DNA of 64,000 nucleotides. Origin: an uncultured Eubacteriales bacterium. GTDB taxonomy: Bacteria; Bacillota; Clostridia; Oscillospirales; Acutalibacteraceae. Both the position numbers and the translations under genes were made by a program. Positions 59,982-64,000 of this stretch are shown here, one piece after another. The stretch is from the NCBI GenBank assembly GCA_934695425.1, contig CAKUVH010000002.1, positions 142,315-206,314 on the forward strand, given 5' to 3'. Within the stretch, counting starts at the first letter, position 1; each line of letters begins with the position of its first letter. Under the pieces are notes generated by a model. That model was not told where the DNA came from. It saw only the letters and a program-made list of their open reading frames with translations, and made no database searches.

Positions 59982-62864
59982 ATGGATAAAACTATTAAAA
60001 AGATGATGGAAAAGTATACTAAAAGATATCAAGAGGAAGGAGAATGGATTTACGATAAAAATTTAAGCAAGTTAGGAAATTTAAAAAACTTTCGAGATAA
60101 ACTTATGGAAAGTTTTAGGGTGTTGGTATTACTGCGTTGCGAAAGTAGTGACGTTGTAGATAAAGATACCATTGACGAAATCGAAATTTCTGAGAAAAAG
60201 CAAAAAGAAGGAAAACCTTTTAGAAAATTTGACGAAAGTATATTTAAAAATCAACTGGCCAAGTGGGCTGTTAGCAAAAAGAGTAAACTTGATCTATCCC
60301 AATTTAAAATTGAAGACTCGGAATTAAGCAAATGTGAATTTAAGACACTTTTAACAAATTTGGATGAAGTAATTGAAAAATTCGATGAATCATCTGACTC
60401 GGTTGTAACCATACAAGAGGAGAACGCGTGTAGAGAGGTAGATAAAATATTAAATGAGCTAAATAAATACAAAGGCTCCAGACACTTTATAATTTTGAAA
60501 AGAGTTAGATTGAGAAAGAAATTTTTTGATATATTTGGTAAATCACTTGAAAATTTTGTGGATTATATAAATGAACAAACGAAAGATCTTAAGGTAAACC
60601 CTCCTAAGGAAACCCCTCCGATCGATTTGGATACTTATCCTATATATGATTTGCTGCTGGATAGGGATTATAACAAAATAAAAGAATATATAAACCATTC
60701 GAAAAAAGGCTTGAGTGTAGAAGAAAAATTTGAATATCTAAAAGAAGCCATACTGCACGGATTAGTGTGCTTTATCGGTGCCTGTAAGTATATGGTTTTA
60801 AAATGTAAACAGCTAGATGAAACTTCAGTGCCTAAAGTCTCTCTTGACGAAATTGGAGAATTATCTCTCGATTCCATCAATTGGAGTAGAGGGTTTATAG
60901 TAACTTTGAAAAGCGATAAAGAAAAATGGAAAAAATTAACAAAAAGTATAGATACTGTATTTAACTCTAAAATAAGTTCCGCCACTATATCCCAAGCCGA
61001 GAAGCCCGAAGATTTGGACAGATATTTACCGGATATAATTTGGTGTTTTACGGGTAGGAGAGAAAATATTGATGAATTTTTTGATGACGGTAAAAATCAA
61101 GTAGGAAACTGGTTACACCAGACCCCTGCAACTGTGCTTAAAGATTTTTGTGAATGGTTTGAGAATATCGAGAGATATTTGAAAAAATTAATTATGCTTG
61201 GGAATCAGAGCGAAACGAAGGAAGAGATAACTAAAAATGAAGAAATTAACAACGAAAAAAGAACCAAAGTAACTGAAAACAAAGAGAAAAATAAGGAAAT
61301 AGACGAGAATCTGAAAGCAAATTGGCAAAGTAATAAAGCCAGTAAAAGAAAAACATTGTCAGAAACGGTTGAAGAGGCTAATAAGGCACACGAAATATTA
61401 AAAAAGAGAGGTATTTTATTTGACAGGGATAACGTCGCAGGAAAAAATAAGGCTGTGGGAGGATATTCTAAAAACTTCGTAAAATTGTTTATAAGATATC
61501 TTGAAAGGTCTTTTCCGGAGCTTGATGACTGTGTAGAAATTTATTATTATGAAAATTCAACCCGCAACGTACGTGGTAGAGACCGAAAAATTTCTGATAA
61601 ATACTGGAGCCGTGTCAGGCAGTATACCAACGAATCTAAAACCAACGGAAAGATATACTTTATAGTAAATGAATATTCAGTAGATTATTCCGAGCAAGCT
61701 CCTGAAGGTGCAACAGAGGAACAAAAACGCTTACTGAAAGGTAATAAATCCGGGCACGGAAATTTGACGGTTATTTGTAACGGAAAAAGCAAAGTATTTG
61801 AAACTGTTAAAGGAATAGAAAAAGACGCTACAGGTTCTAAAAATTTTGGCAGCAAGATGAAATCGTCCGGTGTAACTATTCAAAACGACCACCACAACTG
61901 TTTAGCTATAAGCATGGGGTATATGGAATCTCTTTTGAAGCAGCTTTCGCAAGACAAAAAAGCGCTTGATGAAAAGAACAAAGAAAAACTTGAAAAAATC
62001 GAAGCACTCAAACAGAAAAAAGAAGAGGTTAAAGGTAATAAAAAACAGCTCGAAGAGGTTGAAGAAGAACTTAAAAATAAAGAAAAAGAAATTAATGAAA
62101 ATAATAAAAAAGAATTATCCGGAAATATGTTTAATGAAATAAACAGATTTTCAACCGTTGAACTTCCGAATGATATCAAAGGTATAGGTAATACCACTCA
62201 GGAACCAATGAAAATACTTTTACCCACCAAGTATATTAAATACATGCAAAGCACCTCAAAAATAGAGGAACTCAGGAAATATATACACAGTCTTGATAAA
62301 AATGATAAAGACTATAAGATTTTGCAAGAAGTTGAAAATGAACTCAAAATGGTGATGGATGATTATACTCCTTTGAATAAGCCGGCAACGAAGTTTTCTG
62401 GCGACCTCAACGAAGAATTTAAGAACAGAGTTAATTTATCGGTTGAATTGTTAAGTCCCGGAAATAAAGAAATCACAACAAAAGAATTAATAGATATTTT
62501 AGAAAAGAATAAGGCTTTAACAACTAGTGATGTTCTAAAAATGGGCGACAATAAATCGGACGATATGCCTTATAATGTTCGAATTACTAAGCTTGTTAAA
62601 GAAGATTATCGTGATTCCGTAGAAAAAGAATTGACCGGTAAACCGATATACAAAATTTTCAATGAAAATCCAATTGAAACGACAGCACAAAATTTATCCG
62701 ATTTAGAAAAATTTGTAGAGACTTTAAAACGCTTTTCAAAGATGAATCTCAGAGCCCAAATGAAACGAAGGACAGAAACATTAAAAATCGCTACACTCGT
62801 AGAAACACTGGATAAGGCAGGGGCCAGTATTGCTGATGAAATAGATGCAGTAAGGGATTTCTAA
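59982..62864 (+). CDS. Large effector-like protein with a possible clan-CE (Ulp1/YopJ-like) cysteine protease or acetyltransferase domain
   Basis: 960 residues, no signal peptide. The N-terminal 200 residues (MDKTIKKMMEK, VLVLLRCESSDVV) are shared with the truncated gene at the window end. A Lys/Glu-rich linker lies near 410-460. The segment at about 560-660 fits the clan-CE order: strand KIYFIVN, His592 in SGHGNLTVI, Glu607 in VFETVKG, Gln634 and Cys640 in IQNDHHNCLAIS. The Q-x5-C spacing is that of Ulp1-type SUMO proteases, and an acidic residue 15 after His also fits YopJ. A long coiled coil follows (about 655-710). ATG at 59982 follows AGGGG by six bases. Catalytic assignment is inferred from motif order only. 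Confidence 0.65.
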   Translation: MDKTIKKMMEKYTKRYQEEGEWIYDKNLSKLGNLKNFRDKLMESFRVLVLLRCESSDVVDKDTIDEIEISEKKQKEGKPFRKFDESIFKNQLAKWAVSKKSKLDLSQFKIEDSELSKCEFKTLLTNLDEVIEKFDESSDSVVTIQEENACREVDKILNELNKYKGSRHFIILKRVRLRKKFFDIFGKSLENFVDYINEQTKDLKVNPPKETPPIDLDTYPIYDLLLDRDYNKIKEYINHSKKGLSVEEKFEYLKEAILHGLVCFIGACKYMVLKCKQLDETSVPKVSLDEIGELSLDSINWSRGFIVTLKSDKEKWKKLTKSIDTVFNSKISSATISQAEKPEDLDRYLPDIIWCFTGRRENIDEFFDDGKNQVGNWLHQTPATVLKDFCEWFENIERYLKKLIMLGNQSETKEEITKNEEINNEKRTKVTENKEKNKEIDENLKANWQSNKASKRKTLSETVEEANKAHEILKKRGILFDRDNVAGKNKAVGGYSKNFVKLFIRYLERSFPELDDCVEIYYYENSTRNVRGRDRKISDKYWSRVRQYTNESKTNGKIYFIVNEYSVDYSEQAPEGATEEQKRLLKGNKSGHGNLTVICNGKSKVFETVKGIEKDATGSKNFGSKMKSSGVTIQNDHHNCLAISMGYMESLLKQLSQDKKALDEKNKEKLEKIEALKQKKEEVKGNKKQLEEVEEELKNKEKEINENNKKELSGNMFNEINRFSTVELPNDIKGIGNTTQEPMKILLPTKYIKYMQSTSKIEELRKYIHSLDKNDKDYKILQEVENELKMVMDDYTPLNKPATKFSGDLNEEFKNRVNLSVELLSPGNKEITTKELIDILEKNKALTTSDVLKMGDNKSDDMPYNVRITKLVKEDYRDSVEKELTGKPIYKIFNENPIETTAQNLSDLEKFVETLKRFSKMNLRAQMKRRTETLKIATLVETLDKAGASIADEIDAVRDF

Positions 62865-62916
62865 TAAATAAACTGAAATAGTTTTAATTGATTTTCTTTT
62901 AAATATTATAGATAAA

Positions 62917-62960
62917 AACGCTCCGTAAAGTTTTTATACTTTTTACGGGGCGTTGTTTTG
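62917..62960 (+). terminator. Intrinsic terminator after the 960-residue protein gene
   Basis: AACGCTCCGTAAA and TTTACGGGGCGTT arms followed by GTTTTG; a long loop. Confidence 0.75.
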
Positions 62961-63026
62961 TCTAACGATTTAATTTTTGTTAATTATCAATCTAAATTTT
63001 TTGATTTAATTTATAAATATTGCATA

Positions 63027-63055
63027 TTGAACAAAAAATATTTATTGTATATAAT
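63027..63055 (+). promoter_or_regulatory. Sigma-A-type promoter without a TA tract for the last gene
   Basis: TTGAAC at 63027-63032 and TATAAT at 63050-63055, spacer 17 bases of mixed sequence. No TTTTGTACAAAA-type palindrome is seen. Confidence 0.5.
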
Positions 63056-63104
63056 TAAATTTAAGTAAACAGAAAAAGCTTTATATGTGAGAGAGGGAAA
63101 TATT

Positions 63105-64000
63105 ATGGCTAAGACTAGAATTGAAAAGTGTGATAAAGCAATAGAAAATTTAATGGCACGTTATTTTAGAGATAATGAATGGAAAAGTAATGGAGGTCTA
63201 ACAGAGGAAAATTTATCAAAATTTAAAAAAAGAATAGACCTAAGTCTTACATTACTGGTGTTGATTCGTTGCACAAATAGTGACATTATAAATGACACCG
63301 TCGACAAAAGCGAATATGACGACAAAAGCGAAAAGGAAACAAAAAGCCTTAAGGAGTTGGATAATAAATTATTCCGTAAACAATTGGCTACTTTGGCACG
63401 GCAAAAAAAGAATGCTGATAGTTATTCTTCCTTTAATGATGTAATTCCTATTGAAATAAAAGGAGATTGTGTTTTTAAAAGCTTTCAGAAAGACCTGGGT
63501 GATTTAGTTAATACCGGAAGAAATGTAACTATTGAAAAATTGAAAAATCTGGAAATTAACACAGGTGTTATATTACGTAATCTACGCATTTATCAAAATG
63601 CAAAGAAAGCAAATAAAGCAAAGAAAACTAAATCTGGTGAAAGAAAGCTAAAATTTTTGGACATATTTGTTAAGTCAGTTCAAAACTTTGAAATATTTAT
63701 AAAAGATACATGCAGAGAATTAGAAAGTAAAAAAATTACACCGGAATCAACTCAAATATCCAATCCAAAAATTGAATCAAAAGATAAACAGCTAAAAGTG
63801 AGCGAGACGTACGAACAAGAAGATGCTAGCCGTGATTCAGACATGTATGAACATAGTAACCATGCATATTATGGAGACTACGATGAAGATATGGACGAAG
63901 ATGAAGATATGGACGAAGATACGGACGGCGACGAATACGATAATAAACATACACCAGTGGTTGAGCCAAAAGAAGATACAGAAAAGGAGCCATGGTACGG
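63105..64000 (+). CDS. Paralogue of the 960-residue protein, truncated by the window end
   Basis: 298 residues visible. The frame is open to the last base. The N-terminus (MAKTRIEKCDKAIENLMARY, LTLLVLIRCTNSDII) aligns with MDKTIKKMMEKYTKRY and VLVLLRCESSDVV of the previous protein. The match continues through FRKQLATLARQKK, versus FKNQLAKWAVSKK there, and LKFLDIFVKSVQNFEIFI, versus KKFFDIFGKSLENFVDYI. Near residue 260 an acidic run appears (DEDMDEDEDMDEDTDGDEYD). The putative protease part, if present, lies beyond the window. GAGAGGG precedes the ATG. Confidence 0.72.
   Translation, partial: MAKTRIEKCDKAIENLMARYFRDNEWKSNGGLTEENLSKFKKRIDLSLTLLVLIRCTNSDIINDTVDKSEYDDKSEKETKSLKELDNKLFRKQLATLARQKKNADSYSSFNDVIPIEIKGDCVFKSFQKDLGDLVNTGRNVTIEKLKNLEINTGVILRNLRIYQNAKKANKAKKTKSGERKLKFLDIFVKSVQNFEIFIKDTCRELESKKITPESTQISNPKIESKDKQLKVSETYEQEDASRDSDMYEHSNHAYYGDYDEDMDEDEDMDEDTDGDEYDNKHTPVVEPKEDTEKEPWY

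Noticed and set aside
1..64000. tRNA or rRNA genes
   Set aside because: Reading both strands, no cloverleaf with conserved TTCGA-type arm and no rRNA stretch was recognised; a tRNA search program would settle this.

Overview
The window looks like a chromosome segment of a low-GC Gram-positive bacterium of the class Clostridia, possibly near the Oscillospirales. The basis is the Gram-positive envelope genes (dltABCDX, VanY- and PBP5-type D,D-carboxypeptidases), a Spo0A/SpoIVB pair with a SpoIIM-like protein, formate-tetrahydrofolate ligase, AT-rich intergenic DNA with strong GGAGG ribosome binding sites and frequent GTG/TTG starts, and a clostridial-type RpoB/RpoC. The exact taxon is inferred. 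No rRNA, tRNA, CRISPR array or complete mobile element was recognised, and no gene-free stretch exceeds 300 bases.

Layout. 1-2.3 kb: UDP-galactopyranose mutase cut by the window edge, then two phage-tail-like genes (BppU type). 2.5-8.8 kb: tyrosine phosphatase, CYTH protein, D,D-carboxypeptidase, fhs, a secreted PI-PLC-like enzyme and an unknown exported protein. 9-13.6 kb: trpS, a GT28-type glycolipid glucosyltransferase, fmt, VanY and a frameshifted secreted gene. 13.7-21.8 kb: four effector-like proteins (two giant, two small), each with its own (TA)n-tract promoter and terminator. 21.8-33 kb: housekeeping and sporulation genes (M18 peptidase, lytic transglycosylase, tsaC/sua5, prfA, rluD-like, spoIIM-like, spoIVB, spo0A, S1 protein) plus a secreted eukaryotic-type Ser/Thr phosphatase. 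33-39 kb: rlmD-dltABCDX on the minus strand and a tiny Cys-rich protein. 39.2-44.3 kb: three tandem genes fusing a Nif11-like double-glycine leader to AAA+ or degenerate AAA+ bodies. 44.4-56 kb: an exported unknown, tyrS, rpoB, rpoC and a D,D-carboxypeptidase. 56-59 kb: a small redox cassette. 59.1-64 kb: an exported GNAT, a 960-residue protein with a possible clan-CE (Ulp1/YopJ-like) catalytic tetrad behind another (TA)n promoter, and a truncated paralogue.

The accessory genes share a theme. Several enzymes carry export signals yet would use substrates or cofactors found inside eukaryotic cells (phosphoinositides, phosphoproteins, acetyl-CoA, ATP). Others are large unknown coiled-coil proteins with proline-rich, tyrosine-motif or protease-like segments. 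The simplest reading, an inference, is a host-associated and perhaps intracellular bacterium with an effector repertoire. The two strongest candidates for undescribed systems are (i) the leader-AAA+ trio at 39.2-44.3 kb and (ii) a dispersed regulon of effector genes whose promoters have (TA)n tracts filling the -35/-10 spacer, giving spacers of 14 to 18 bp, behind a TTTTGTACAAAA-like palindrome. That arrangement fits phase variation by slipped-strand mispairing.
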